Shown here one piece after another: positions 18,438 through 25,706 of a stretch of 64,000 bases of DNA. Where the stretch lies: assembly GCF_902168175.1 (NCBI RefSeq), contig NZ_CABHOU010000059.1:186001-250000 (forward strand). Reading direction: 5' to 3'. A model generated the notes under the pieces. The model was not told where the DNA came from and ran no database searches. It saw only the letters and a program-made list of their open reading frames with translations. Position 1 is the stretch's first letter, and each line of letters opens with the position of its first letter. Position numbers and translations under genes: made by a program. Source of the stretch: an uncultured Chitinophaga sp. (lineage in GTDB: Bacteria > Bacteroidota > Bacteroidia > Chitinophagales > Chitinophagaceae).

Positions 18438-19667
18438 TTATTGCAGTTTCGCTTTCAGTGCTGCATCCAGCGCCTCCAGGAATTCCTCGGTGTAGAGATA
18501 GTGTTTGCCATGCTCTACTTTGTTACCGTGGATACAAACGGCCAGATCTTTAGTCATTTTACCGCTTTCTACTACTTCGATACAAACTTTCTCCAGGGTC
18601 TGGCAGAAGTTGATCAGCTCCTGGTTGTTGTCCAGGCGGCCACGGAATTCCAGGCCGCGTGTCCAGGCGAAGATAGAGGCAATCGGGTTGGTAGATGTTG
18701 GTTTACCAGCCTGGTGATCGCGGTAGTGACGGGTTACTGTACCGTGCGCTGCTTCTGCTTCCATGGTTTTGCCATCGGGCGTAACCAGGGTAGAAGTCAT
18801 CAGACCCAGTGAACCGAAGCCCTGGGCAACGGTGTCAGACTGTACGTCGCCATCGTAGTTTTTACAGGCCCATACGAAGTTACCATGCCATTTCAGTGCA
18901 GAAGCCACCATGTCGTCGATCAGGCGGTGTTCGTACACCAGGCCGTTTTTCTCGAACTCAGCTTTGAACTCTTTCTGGTAGATGTCTTCGAAGATATCTT
19001 TGAAACGACCATCGTATTTTTTAAGGATGGTGTTTTTGGTGCTCAGGTACAGCGGCCATTTTTTAATCAGCGCCTGGTTGAAACATGCACGGGCGAAGCC
19101 TGTGATAGACTCGTCGGTGTTGTACATAGACAGGGCAACGCCATCACCTTTAAACTGGTAAACTTCATGCTCGATAACGGTACCGTCTTCACCTTCAAAT
19201 TTGATGGTGAGTTTACCTTTACCTTTTACTACGAAATCGGTTGCACGGTACTGGTCGCCAAAAGCGTGACGGCCGATACAGATAGGTGCGGTCCAGTTAG
19301 GAACTAGGCGCGGTACATTGCTCATCACGATAGGCTCGCGGAACACGGTACCGTCCAGGATGTTGCGGATAGTGCCGTTAGGGCTCTTCCACATCTGTTT
19401 CAGTTTAAACTCTTCTACACGGGCTTCATCGGGGGTGATAGTAGCACATTTGATACCTACGCCATATTGTTTAATAGCGTTGGCGGCGTCAATAGTCACC
19501 TGGTCGTTGGTCTCGTCGCGGTACTCAACACCAAGGTCATAGTATTTAATATCGAGCTCCAGGTAAGGCAGGATCAGTTTGTCTTTGATAAATTTCCAGA
19601 TGATGCGTGTCATCTCGTCTCCATCCAGTTCTACCACCGGATTTGCAACTTTGATTTTTTGAGACAT
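18438..19667 (-). CDS. NADP-dependent isocitrate dehydrogenase, eukaryote-like (IDH1/2) subfamily
   Basis: A 409-residue isocitrate dehydrogenase of the homodimeric, eukaryote-like subfamily. Diagnostic stretches are [12 protein letters not shown] at the N terminus, [22 protein letters not shown] in the substrate site, and [12 protein letters not shown] near residue 255. It oxidises isocitrate to 2-oxoglutarate and CO2 with NADP+. The next gene upstream on the same strand is a second isocitrate dehydrogenase of the unrelated E. coli-like subfamily, 153 bases away. A TACCTTTA box at 19690-19697 could give it its own promoter. Confidence 0.95.
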   Translation of the reverse strand: MSQKIKVANPVVELDGDEMTRIIWKFIKDKLILPYLELDIKYYDLGVEYRDETNDQVTIDAANAIKQYGVGIKCATITPDEARVEEFKLKQMWKSPNGTIRNILDGTVFREPIVMSNVPRLVPNWTAPICIGRHAFGDQYRATDFVVKGKGKLTIKFEGEDGTVIEHEVYQFKGDGVALSMYNTDESITGFARACFNQALIKKWPLYLSTKNTILKKYDGRFKDIFEDIYQKEFKAEFEKNGLVYEHRLIDDMVASALKWHGNFVWACKNYDGDVQSDTVAQGFGSLGLMTSTLVTPDGKTMEAEAAHGTVTRHYRDHQAGKPTSTNPIASIFAWTRGLEFRGRLDNNQELINFCQTLEKVCIEVVESGKMTKDLAVCIHGNKVEHGKHYLYTEEFLEALDAALKAKLQ

Positions 19668-19689
19668 TGTTTACAGTTTCAGGTTTTTA

Positions 19690-19697
19690 TAAAGGTA
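19690..19697 (-). promoter_or_regulatory. Possible -7 box of the eukaryote-like isocitrate dehydrogenase gene
   Basis: Minus-strand TACCTTTA matches 7 of 8 positions of TAnnTTTG and lies 23 bases before the ATG. No good -33 box is visible. Confidence 0.35.
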
Positions 19698-19798
19698 ATT
19701 TATACATAACGGGAACATGATACGCAGGCAGGCGGACCATGTTCCCGAATTGGCTAAAATACAAACTTTCTATTTATCCTTCATAACCAATTAATTGC

Positions 19799-19810
19799 TT
19801 AACCGGTTAA
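19799..19810. other. Perfect 12-bp palindrome after icd
   Basis: TTAACCGGTTAA sits 10 bases beyond the icd stop codon. It has no T-run in the icd direction, so it is a poor terminator and could equally be an operator for the downstream dehydrogenase gene. Confidence 0.3.
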
Positions 19811-19820
19811 CCAGGATTTT

Positions 19821-21086
19821 TTACATATGTTTGATAATCTCGTCGGCAAACTCACTACATTTTACCAGCGTGGCATCGTCCATCAGTTTATAGAAGTCGA
19901 TGGTTACACGCTTGCGCATGATAGCGGTGCTGAGGCCATGAACGATAATGTCCGCGGCTTCTTTCCAACCCATATATTCCAGCATCATTACACCAGAAAG
20001 TATAACAGACGAAGGGTTCATGGTGTCGGTATTAGCGAAACGCGGTGCAGTACCGTGTGTAGCTTCAAACACGGCATGGCCGGTAGCGTAGTTAATGTTA
20101 GCACCCGGAGCGATACCAATACCACCTACTGCTGCTGCCAGCGCGTCGGAAATATAGTCACCGTTCAGGTTCAGGGTGGCGATCACGGAGTAATCCTGCG
20201 GCGCCAGTAATATCTGCTGGAGGAAGTTGTCGGCGATCACATCGTTGATCAGGATCTTTTTGTGCGCCAGTTCAATCTTCATTTCTTTATTGGCCTCTTC
20301 TTCACCTTTGGCTTTTTTGGTAGCCTCCCACTGTTCCCAGGTATATACTTTATCGCCAAACTCACGTACCGCCAGTTCGTAGCCCCAATTCTTGAAGCCA
20401 CCCTCGGTGAATTTCATGATGTTGCCTTTGTGAACGATGGTTACAGATGGTTTGTTATGGTCTACCGCGTACTGGATAGCCGCGCGCACCAGCCTTTCGG
20501 TACCCTGGCGGGATACGGGTTTAATACCAAATGAAGAAGTTTCAGGGAAACGGATTTTCTTAACACCCAGCTCCTCCTGCAGGAATTTCAGCAGTTTGTC
20601 AGCTTCGGGCGTACCGTACATATATTCGATACCGGCATAGATGTCTTCAGTGTTTTCACGGAAAATCACCATATCCACCTTTTCAGGGTGTTTAACGGGA
20701 GAAGGCACTTTGTTAAACCAGCGGATAGGACGTACGCAGGAATAGAGGTCCAGCTCCTGGCGCATGGCCACGTTCAGGGAACGGATACCGCCGCCTACCG
20801 GAGTACCGAGGGGACCTTTAATAGATACCAGGTACTCTTTCAGATCGCGCAGCGTATCTGCTGGCAACCATTCGCCGGTTTGCTGGAAGCTTTTTTCGCC
20901 CGCCAGTACTTCTTTCCATTCAATCTTACGGCCATTTCCATACGCCTTTTCGATTGCAGTGTCGAACACACGCACACTGGCGCGCCAGATATCAGGCCCA
21001 ATACCATCACCTTCTATAAAGGGAACGATCGGGTGATTAGGTACCTGGATCTGTCCATTGCTCATCGTTATTTTTTCTGCCGGCAT
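19821..21086 (-). CDS. icd: Isocitrate dehydrogenase, E. coli Icd-like subfamily
   Basis: A 421-residue enzyme aligning end to end with E. coli Icd. The substrate and phosphorylation loop SLNVAMRQ (S103, R109) is conserved, as are [30 protein letters not shown] and [10 protein letters not shown]. The four residues that set NADP preference in the E. coli enzyme (Lys, Tyr, Tyr, Arg) are replaced by Arg, Phe, Ile and Lys. This keeps positive charge but leaves the cofactor open; NADP is still likelier than NAD. It is transcribed before the second, eukaryote-like dehydrogenase gene. Its -7 box is at 21130-21137. Confidence 0.93.
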   Translation of the reverse strand: MPAEKITMSNGQIQVPNHPIVPFIEGDGIGPDIWRASVRVFDTAIEKAYGNGRKIEWKEVLAGEKSFQQTGEWLPADTLRDLKEYLVSIKGPLGTPVGGGIRSLNVAMRQELDLYSCVRPIRWFNKVPSPVKHPEKVDMVIFRENTEDIYAGIEYMYGTPEADKLLKFLQEELGVKKIRFPETSSFGIKPVSRQGTERLVRAAIQYAVDHNKPSVTIVHKGNIMKFTEGGFKNWGYELAVREFGDKVYTWEQWEATKKAKGEEEANKEMKIELAHKKILINDVIADNFLQQILLAPQDYSVIATLNLNGDYISDALAAAVGGIGIAPGANINYATGHAVFEATHGTAPRFANTDTMNPSSVILSGVMMLEYMGWKEAADIIVHGLSTAIMRKRVTIDFYKLMDDATLVKCSEFADEIIKHM

Positions 21087-21129
21087 AAAATCAGTTTATT
21101 GATGCATTACGAATATTTAATCAGCAGCG

Positions 21130-21137
21130 CAAAGGTA
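21130..21137 (-). promoter_or_regulatory. -7 box of icd
   Basis: Minus-strand TACCTTTG, an exact consensus match, 43 bases before the icd ATG. The -33 region is weak. Confidence 0.55.
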
Positions 21138-21209
21138 AGGCTTTTAGGGATTCGCTTAGCCCTTTTTGCCAGCCGCAACTATAGCCTAAACAGATAAAAA
21201 TTCATACGG

Positions 21210-21848
21210 ATGTTACGATTAATGCTATTTTCGACCCTGTTTTTATCCACCATCAAACCATTAGAAAAATTGGAATTTTCTTACCTCGCACTGGGCGATA
21301 GTTATACTATAGGCGAAGCCGTACCCGCCAACGAACGCTTCCCGGCACACCTGGCCTCTGTTTTAAATATCAGCGAACCTAAGATAGTTGCCGTTACGGG
21401 CTGGACTACCGACGAACTGGCCGCCGGCATTCAGGCGGCTGATATTAAAGGCACTTACGACCTGGTGACCCTTCTCATCGGCGTAAATAACCAGTACCGT
21501 GGCCGCTCTCTTGAAGAGTACCGCGAACAGTTTACCAGCCTGCTTAAACAGGCCATCGCCTTCGCCGGTAACGACGCCTCGCACGTAATCGTAGTATCTA
21601 TCCCCGACTGGGGTGCTACTCCTTTTGCTGAAGGCCGGGACCGGGCACTGATCGCCAAAGAAATAGACGCTTTTAACGCCGCCAATAAAGAGATTGCCCT
21701 CGCCTATAAAGCCCAATGGGTTGATATCACGCACTTTACCCGCGAAGCCGCTCACGACCCGGCCCTGGTAGCAGAGGACGGCCTGCACCCTTCCGGGAAG
21801 GACTATAAACGCTGGGCTACCGCCATAGCACCATTGGTAAAACGATAA
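21210..21848 (+). CDS. SGNH/GDSL hydrolase family esterase
   Basis: A 212-residue SGNH hydrolase. Block I is LALGDSYTIG with the catalytic serine near residue 31, block III is GVNNQYRG, and block V is DGLHPSG, which supplies the catalytic Asp and His. The N-terminal ~15 residues are hydrophobic and could be a weak signal or anchor. Family members are esterases or lysophospholipases; the substrate is not predictable. It is divergent from icd and is followed by a dispersed palindromic repeat. Confidence 0.85.
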   Translation: MLRLMLFSTLFLSTIKPLEKLEFSYLALGDSYTIGEAVPANERFPAHLASVLNISEPKIVAVTGWTTDELAAGIQAADIKGTYDLVTLLIGVNNQYRGRSLEEYREQFTSLLKQAIAFAGNDASHVIVVSIPDWGATPFAEGRDRALIAKEIDAFNAANKEIALAYKAQWVDITHFTREAAHDPALVAEDGLHPSGKDYKRWATAIAPLVKR

Positions 21849-21880
21849 TAATAATCAGGTTACCGGCGGTTGAATCTCCG

Positions 21881-21931
21881 TTCAGCCGCCGTTGTGTCAC
21901 TCCCTTCAACGGCCCTAACAACATTGGGCAA
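21881..21931. repeat. Dispersed 51-bp palindromic repeat, copy 2
   Basis: Matches 9217-9267 at 48 of 51 positions. The inner arms GCCGTTG and CAACGGC are perfect here. A further stem forms with the left flank: GGCGGTTGAA (21864-21873) against TTCAGCCGCC (21881-21890). The 10-bp sequence TACCGGCGGT occurs on both sides (21861 and 21949), suggesting the whole unit is about 100 bp. Confidence 0.7.
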
Positions 21932-21970
21932 CAGTTTGGTTATTCCCATACCGGCGGTGTATACCCCCTA

Positions 21971-22345
21971 CACTAGTCCTAAGGGACTCTTACGGCTAAA
22001 TAGTATCATCTTTCAGTCCATCGCAACCTCAAAAAAGTGAAAAATATCAACATAACTACATAATAACCAATTACATAATCACTATACCTTGTGCAAAAAC
22101 TGCCGTTAATTCATTCTAAATCAAGCGAATAAGCACATCAAGTCCGCCTCATATCCACGTCAAATCCGCCTCATCTCCCATTATATTGGTGTTATATTAG
22201 CTTTATACTGGTCTTACCTATATCTTATCCTCCTGTTTCGCCATTACTTCCTCTCAGTGTTCCTCCGGTGAAAAATATGGCATCCCATTTCACCGGTAAT
22301 TTCCCTGCTTTTACCGGGTTTTGTCTTCTTCCTGCCTAAAGCGCA
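21971..22345. other. Long AT-rich intergenic region with a two-copy 22-bp tandem repeat
   Basis: No supported gene. 22134-22155 and 22156-22177 are adjacent 22-bp copies differing at 3 positions, built on TCCGCCTCAT. Nothing else is recognisable before the promoter at 22346. Confidence 0.55.
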
Positions 22346-22376
22346 TTGCCTGCCCTTACAACAAACAATAATTTTG
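22346..22376 (+). promoter_or_regulatory. Promoter of the LiaF-like/LytS/LytR operon
   Basis: TTG at 22346-22348, 20 bases, then TAATTTTG at 22369-22376, an exact -7 box. Transcription near 22383 rules out the in-frame TTG at 22374 and supports ATG 22395. Confidence 0.78.
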
Positions 22377-22394
22377 AGGCATAAAATAAAATAT

Positions 22395-23096
22395 ATGAAC
22401 AGGTATAATCGTCAACAAGAAAGAACAAGTGGTATGTGGGGTGGTTTAATCCTCCTGGTGGTAGGTGTATTTATGTTACTTAAACGTTTAGATCTCTCCC
22501 TGCCGCACTGGCTGTTTTCCTGGGAAATGATCGTGATCGCTATCGGTTTGATCATCGGTGCTAAAAGGAACTTTACCGGCGCAGCATGGATCATTCTCGT
22601 AGCGGTAGGCAGTATCTTCCTGCTGGATGATATTTTGCCATGGAACATACACCTGTCGCGCTTCGTATGGCCGCTGGCATTTGTGGTGGCAGGTATTTTC
22701 CTGATCGTTAATTCAACGGAAAGAAAACGCCAGCTCTTCATTCCTGAAGGAGATAATGTGGAGGACTACCTCAATATCAACTCCTTCTTCAGCGGTGCGA
22801 AAAAGATCGTACTCTCTAAAAACTTCCGCGGCGGTAATTTATCTACCACCTTTGGCGGTGCAGAAATTAACCTTTCGCAGGCCGACTTTTACGGCACCGC
22901 GGTATTAGATGTACAGTGCCTGTTCGGTGGCGTGGAAATCATTGTTCCTCCGCATTGGGAAGTGAGGGTAGATGTAAGTGCCATTTTCGGCGGTATCGAC
23001 GACAAAAGGGTACAACCGCTTGCCGTAAACCCAGACAGGGTGCTGCTGATCAAAGGTTCCTGCACCTTCGGTGGTGTAGATATCAAAAGCTACTAG
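22395..23096 (+). CDS. LiaF-like membrane protein with C-terminal beta-helical domain
   Basis: A 233-residue protein. Four hydrophobic segments lie in residues ~15-105 (GGLILLVVGVFMLL, MIVIAIGLIIGA, AAWIILVAVGSIFLL, WPLAFVVAGIFLIV). The C-terminal half has repeated GG-V/A-E-I motifs (TTFGGAEINLS, CLFGGVEIIVPP, AIFGGID, CTFGGVDIKS), typical of the LiaF/DUF5668-type domain that folds as a small beta-helix. LiaF in Firmicutes restrains a histidine kinase sensing envelope stress. Here it heads an operon with a DUF4288 protein and a LytS/LytR two-component pair, which suggests a similar inhibitory or sensory role. Confidence 0.8.
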   Translation: MNRYNRQQERTSGMWGGLILLVVGVFMLLKRLDLSLPHWLFSWEMIVIAIGLIIGAKRNFTGAAWIILVAVGSIFLLDDILPWNIHLSRFVWPLAFVVAGIFLIVNSTERKRQLFIPEGDNVEDYLNINSFFSGAKKIVLSKNFRGGNLSTTFGGAEINLSQADFYGTAVLDVQCLFGGVEIIVPPHWEVRVDVSAIFGGIDDKRVQPLAVNPDRVLLIKGSCTFGGVDIKSY

Positions 23097-23144
23097 TATC
23101 GTTGCTAAACTTATTGTGCCAATTATCTTTTTAAACTGTATTAT

Positions 23145-23498
23145 ATGACTTGGTTTGTTGCTAAAATCGTTTACCAGATTATCTGCGGGCAGGGTATCCA
23201 CGCGCCACAGTACGATGAACAGCTGCGCCTGATAAGCGCCACTACCAGGCAGGAAGCCTTAACCAAGGCTGCAGCCATCGGGCAGCAGGAGCAATACTCT
23301 TTCCTGAACCAAAAAAGAGAACTGGTGGAGTGGCGCTTCATCAATGTATCCGAACTAAATACCCTGGACGATCTGAAAGACGGTATGGAACTGTATTCGC
23401 GCGTGGAAGAACCTGAAAACGAAGCCAATTATGTGGCGCTTTTGCAGATGAAAGCATCGCAATTGCAGGCACAAAAGGTTTTTGAGCTTAACTTGTAG
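23145..23498 (+). CDS. DUF4288 domain-containing protein
   Basis: A 117-residue soluble protein of the DUF4288 family, with the typical start WFVAKIVYQIICG, the central ALTKAAAIGQQEQYSF and the WRFINVSEL segment. No function is known. It sits 48 bases after the LiaF-like gene and 17 bases before the sensor kinase, so it belongs to the same transcript. Confidence 0.75.
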   Translation: MTWFVAKIVYQIICGQGIHAPQYDEQLRLISATTRQEALTKAAAIGQQEQYSFLNQKRELVEWRFINVSELNTLDDLKDGMELYSRVEEPENEANYVALLQMKASQLQAQKVFELNL

Positions 23499-23515
23499 GA
23501 AAATAAACCGGCAAA

Positions 23516-24559
23516 TTGGCAACTCCTCTATCTTCCGCTAAATCGTTCCGCTTCGCTTTTACCACCACCTGGATGGCGAGTGTGATGATACAAACAGCGA
23601 TACTGTACTACTGGTTTGGTTTCGACCTACACCCCTCTTTCACCGACGCCTCCATACAATGTACGCTGATAGCGGCCGCCACTATGCTCATTAGCCATAA
23701 CCTGGCTTACTACAGGCCCACGAAAGGACGTTACTTTTTCATCCTTACGCTAAATGCCACCCTCGCCGTCGCCTGCATTTATGCCTGCTACTGGTTACTG
23801 GGACTGCTCTTTCGCGATTCCGCAACGTACTTCCCCTGGTTACAGGCCTCGCTGCCGGTCCGTTTCATCATTATCTGGATATTTCTTTCTGCCATTAGTA
23901 TGCTCAGCATTTTCTGGTACGAAATGGAAGACCAGAAAGAAACGATCGCCCGCAAAGAGAACGCTGAAAAACTAGCCCGCGAGGCGGAACTGTTTAAGCT
24001 GCGGCACCAGTTACAACCGCACTTCCTGTTCAACAGCCTCAATTCTATTAACGCGCTTATAAGTCTGCGCCCGGAAGAAGCGCGGCAAATGGTGCAGAAA
24101 CTCTCTGACTTTTTAAGGGGCACACTTAAAAAAGAAGACCAGAGCTGGACTACTCTTAAAGAGGAAATACAGTACCTGCAATGGTACCTCGATATAGAAA
24201 AAGTAAGGTTCCGCCATCGCCTGAGTACTGAGATTATCGTGAGCGAAGGATGCGATTCCTTACAAATACCTCCGATGCTGCTGCAACCCGTAGTAGAAAA
24301 CGCGATCAAGTTTGGATTATACGATACGATCGGTGAAATAACCATCCGCATCAAAGCCTGGACTGCAGACGATATGCTGCTGATAAGCGTAGAAAACCCG
24401 TTTGACCCGGAGTTACAAAACTCTACCAAGGGCACCGGCTTCGGACTTTCATCCATCCAGCGCAGGCTGTTTTTATTATTCGGCCGCAGCGACCTGTTAA
24501 CCACCGACACACAAAACACCATTTTTACGACCTATATTAAAGTACCGCAACCAAAATGA
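23516..24559 (+). CDS. LytS-type sensor histidine kinase
   Basis: A 347-residue kinase of the LytS/YehU type. About four membrane helices occupy residues 17-135, then a short coiled linker. The phospho-acceptor is H169 in LRHQLQPHFLFNSLNS. The ATP site shows an N box QPVVENAIKFG and a G box GTGFGLSSIQRRL. The frame opens with TTG at 23516; no ATG occurs before the one at codon 20, which already lies in the first helix, so I accept the TTG but the exact start is uncertain. The stop overlaps the regulator's ATG (ATGA), showing translational coupling. Confidence 0.88.
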   Translation: MATPLSSAKSFRFAFTTTWMASVMIQTAILYYWFGFDLHPSFTDASIQCTLIAAATMLISHNLAYYRPTKGRYFFILTLNATLAVACIYACYWLLGLLFRDSATYFPWLQASLPVRFIIIWIFLSAISMLSIFWYEMEDQKETIARKENAEKLAREAELFKLRHQLQPHFLFNSLNSINALISLRPEEARQMVQKLSDFLRGTLKKEDQSWTTLKEEIQYLQWYLDIEKVRFRHRLSTEIIVSEGCDSLQIPPMLLQPVVENAIKFGLYDTIGEITIRIKAWTADDMLLISVENPFDPELQNSTKGTGFGLSSIQRRLFLLFGRSDLLTTDTQNTIFTTYIKVPQPK

Positions 24560-25305
24560 TAAAAGCCGTAATTATTGATGATGAGCCACTGGCCCGGGAA
24601 CTGGTACTGGAGTACCTTCGCAACTGGCCACAGGTAACCGTTATGCAGGAATGCAACGATGGCTTCGAAGGACTGAAAGCCATTCAGCAACATCAACCCG
24701 AACTTATTTTTCTCGATATACAAATGCCGAAGATCAACGGCTTCGAAATGCTGGAACTGGTAGAAAAACTGCCCGCCGTGATATTTACCACCGCCTTTGA
24801 AGAATACGCCCTGCGTGCCTTTGAAGTAAGCGCAGCCGATTATCTGCTCAAACCTTTTTCCCGTGAGCGTTTCGATAAAGCCATGCAGAAGCTGGCCGAT
24901 AAATTATCGAGCGCAACTCCCGAACCTGCGCCCGTAAATGATTTGCTGGACGTAGCAGCCCGCGAAATGCCTGCACAGCATAACCGCGTGGTGGTGAAAA
25001 TAAACGGCAAGATCAAAATCATCCCCATGGCCGATATCCATTATATCGAAGCGGCCGATGATTATGTAAAAGTGGTAACGCAGGAAGGCGGCTTCCTGAA
25101 AAACAAAACCATGGCGTTTTTCGAGAAAACACTCGATCCGCAGCAGTTCATCCGCGTACACAGAGGCTACATCCTGAACGTTAGCCAGATAACGCGACTG
25201 GAGCCATACGAGAAGGAAACTTACCTCGCTATTTTGAAATCGGGCAGTAAAATACAGGTGAGTAAAACGGGGTATCCAAAACTAAAAGAAGTACTGGGAC
25301 TATAA
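24556..25305 (+). CDS. LytTR family response regulator
   Basis: A 249-residue response regulator. The receiver domain (about 4-115) has acidic residues D8-D9-E10, the phosphorylation site D54 in FLDIQMPKING, and K at LLKPF. The LytTR DNA-binding domain (about 145-245) contains HYIEAADDYVKV and FIRVHRGYILN. It is the partner of the overlapping LytS-like kinase. Its transcript ends at a strong terminator that lies inside the 3' end of the convergent thioesterase gene. Confidence 0.93.
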   Translation: MIKAVIIDDEPLARELVLEYLRNWPQVTVMQECNDGFEGLKAIQQHQPELIFLDIQMPKINGFEMLELVEKLPAVIFTTAFEEYALRAFEVSAADYLLKPFSRERFDKAMQKLADKLSSATPEPAPVNDLLDVAAREMPAQHNRVVVKINGKIKIIPMADIHYIEAADDYVKVVTQEGGFLKNKTMAFFEKTLDPQQFIRVHRGYILNVSQITRLEPYEKETYLAILKSGSKIQVSKTGYPKLKEVLGL

Positions 25306-25307
25306 CA

Positions 25308-25700
25308 TTATGAAAAGCTGGAAAACAATCTTTCCAGCTTTTCTTTTTTCAATATCTTTTGCGCCTGCTCGCCGGTGGCGATTAAACGCTCTCCTACACG
25401 GGCTTCGTAAGTGCAGATAATTTCATTTTTGTTGATGGATTTGATCGTTGCTGTAAACTCCACCGTTATGCCTTCCGGAGCGGGTGAGTGATGATGTACG
25501 GTAAGGCTGGTGCCTATCCCCTCTTCATCTTCTTCCTTCATTTCGAGTACAAACAAGCGGCAACACCATTCCGCATCGCGGGCTAAAGCAAAGGTGGCGT
25601 ATACGGGATGTACGTTACCACTCTCGAAAGTAGCGCAATCTTCCGCACGCACTTTGCGTGTAAACTGCCTTACATCACCCGGTTGAAACCTTTGTTCCAT
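25308..25700 (-). CDS. FlK-like hot-dog thioesterase family protein
   Basis: A 130-residue hot-dog-fold protein. VYATFALARDAEWCCRLFVLEM followed by GTSLTVHHHSPAPEGITVEFTATI matches small thioesterases related to fluoroacetyl-CoA thioesterase FlK, where the HxxxxP stretch lines the substrate site. The substrate is unknown. It is the last gene of mntR-mntH-thioesterase (6-base gap after mntH). Its stop codon is only 2 bases from the stop of the convergent regulator gene, and its C-terminal lysine-rich tail is encoded by the opposite gene's terminator hairpin. Confidence 0.72.
   Translation of the reverse strand: MEQRFQPGDVRQFTRKVRAEDCATFESGNVHPVYATFALARDAEWCCRLFVLEMKEEDEEGIGTSLTVHHHSPAPEGITVEFTATIKSINKNEIICTYEARVGERLIATGEQAQKILKKEKLERLFSSFS
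25312..25350 (+). terminator. Terminator of the LytS/LytR operon, inside the convergent coding region
   Basis: GAAAAGCTGGAAA (25312-25324) and TTTCCAGCTTTTC (25331-25343) form a perfect 13-bp stem with a 6-base loop and a following T-run. It begins 7 bases after the regulator stop codon and lies wholly within the last codons of the thioesterase gene on the other strand. Confidence 0.88.
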
Positions 25701-25706
25701 AAGCTT

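Noticed and set aside
22374..22394. Upstream TTG start for the LiaF-like protein
   Set aside because: It falls within the -7 promoter box, so it would not be transcribed.
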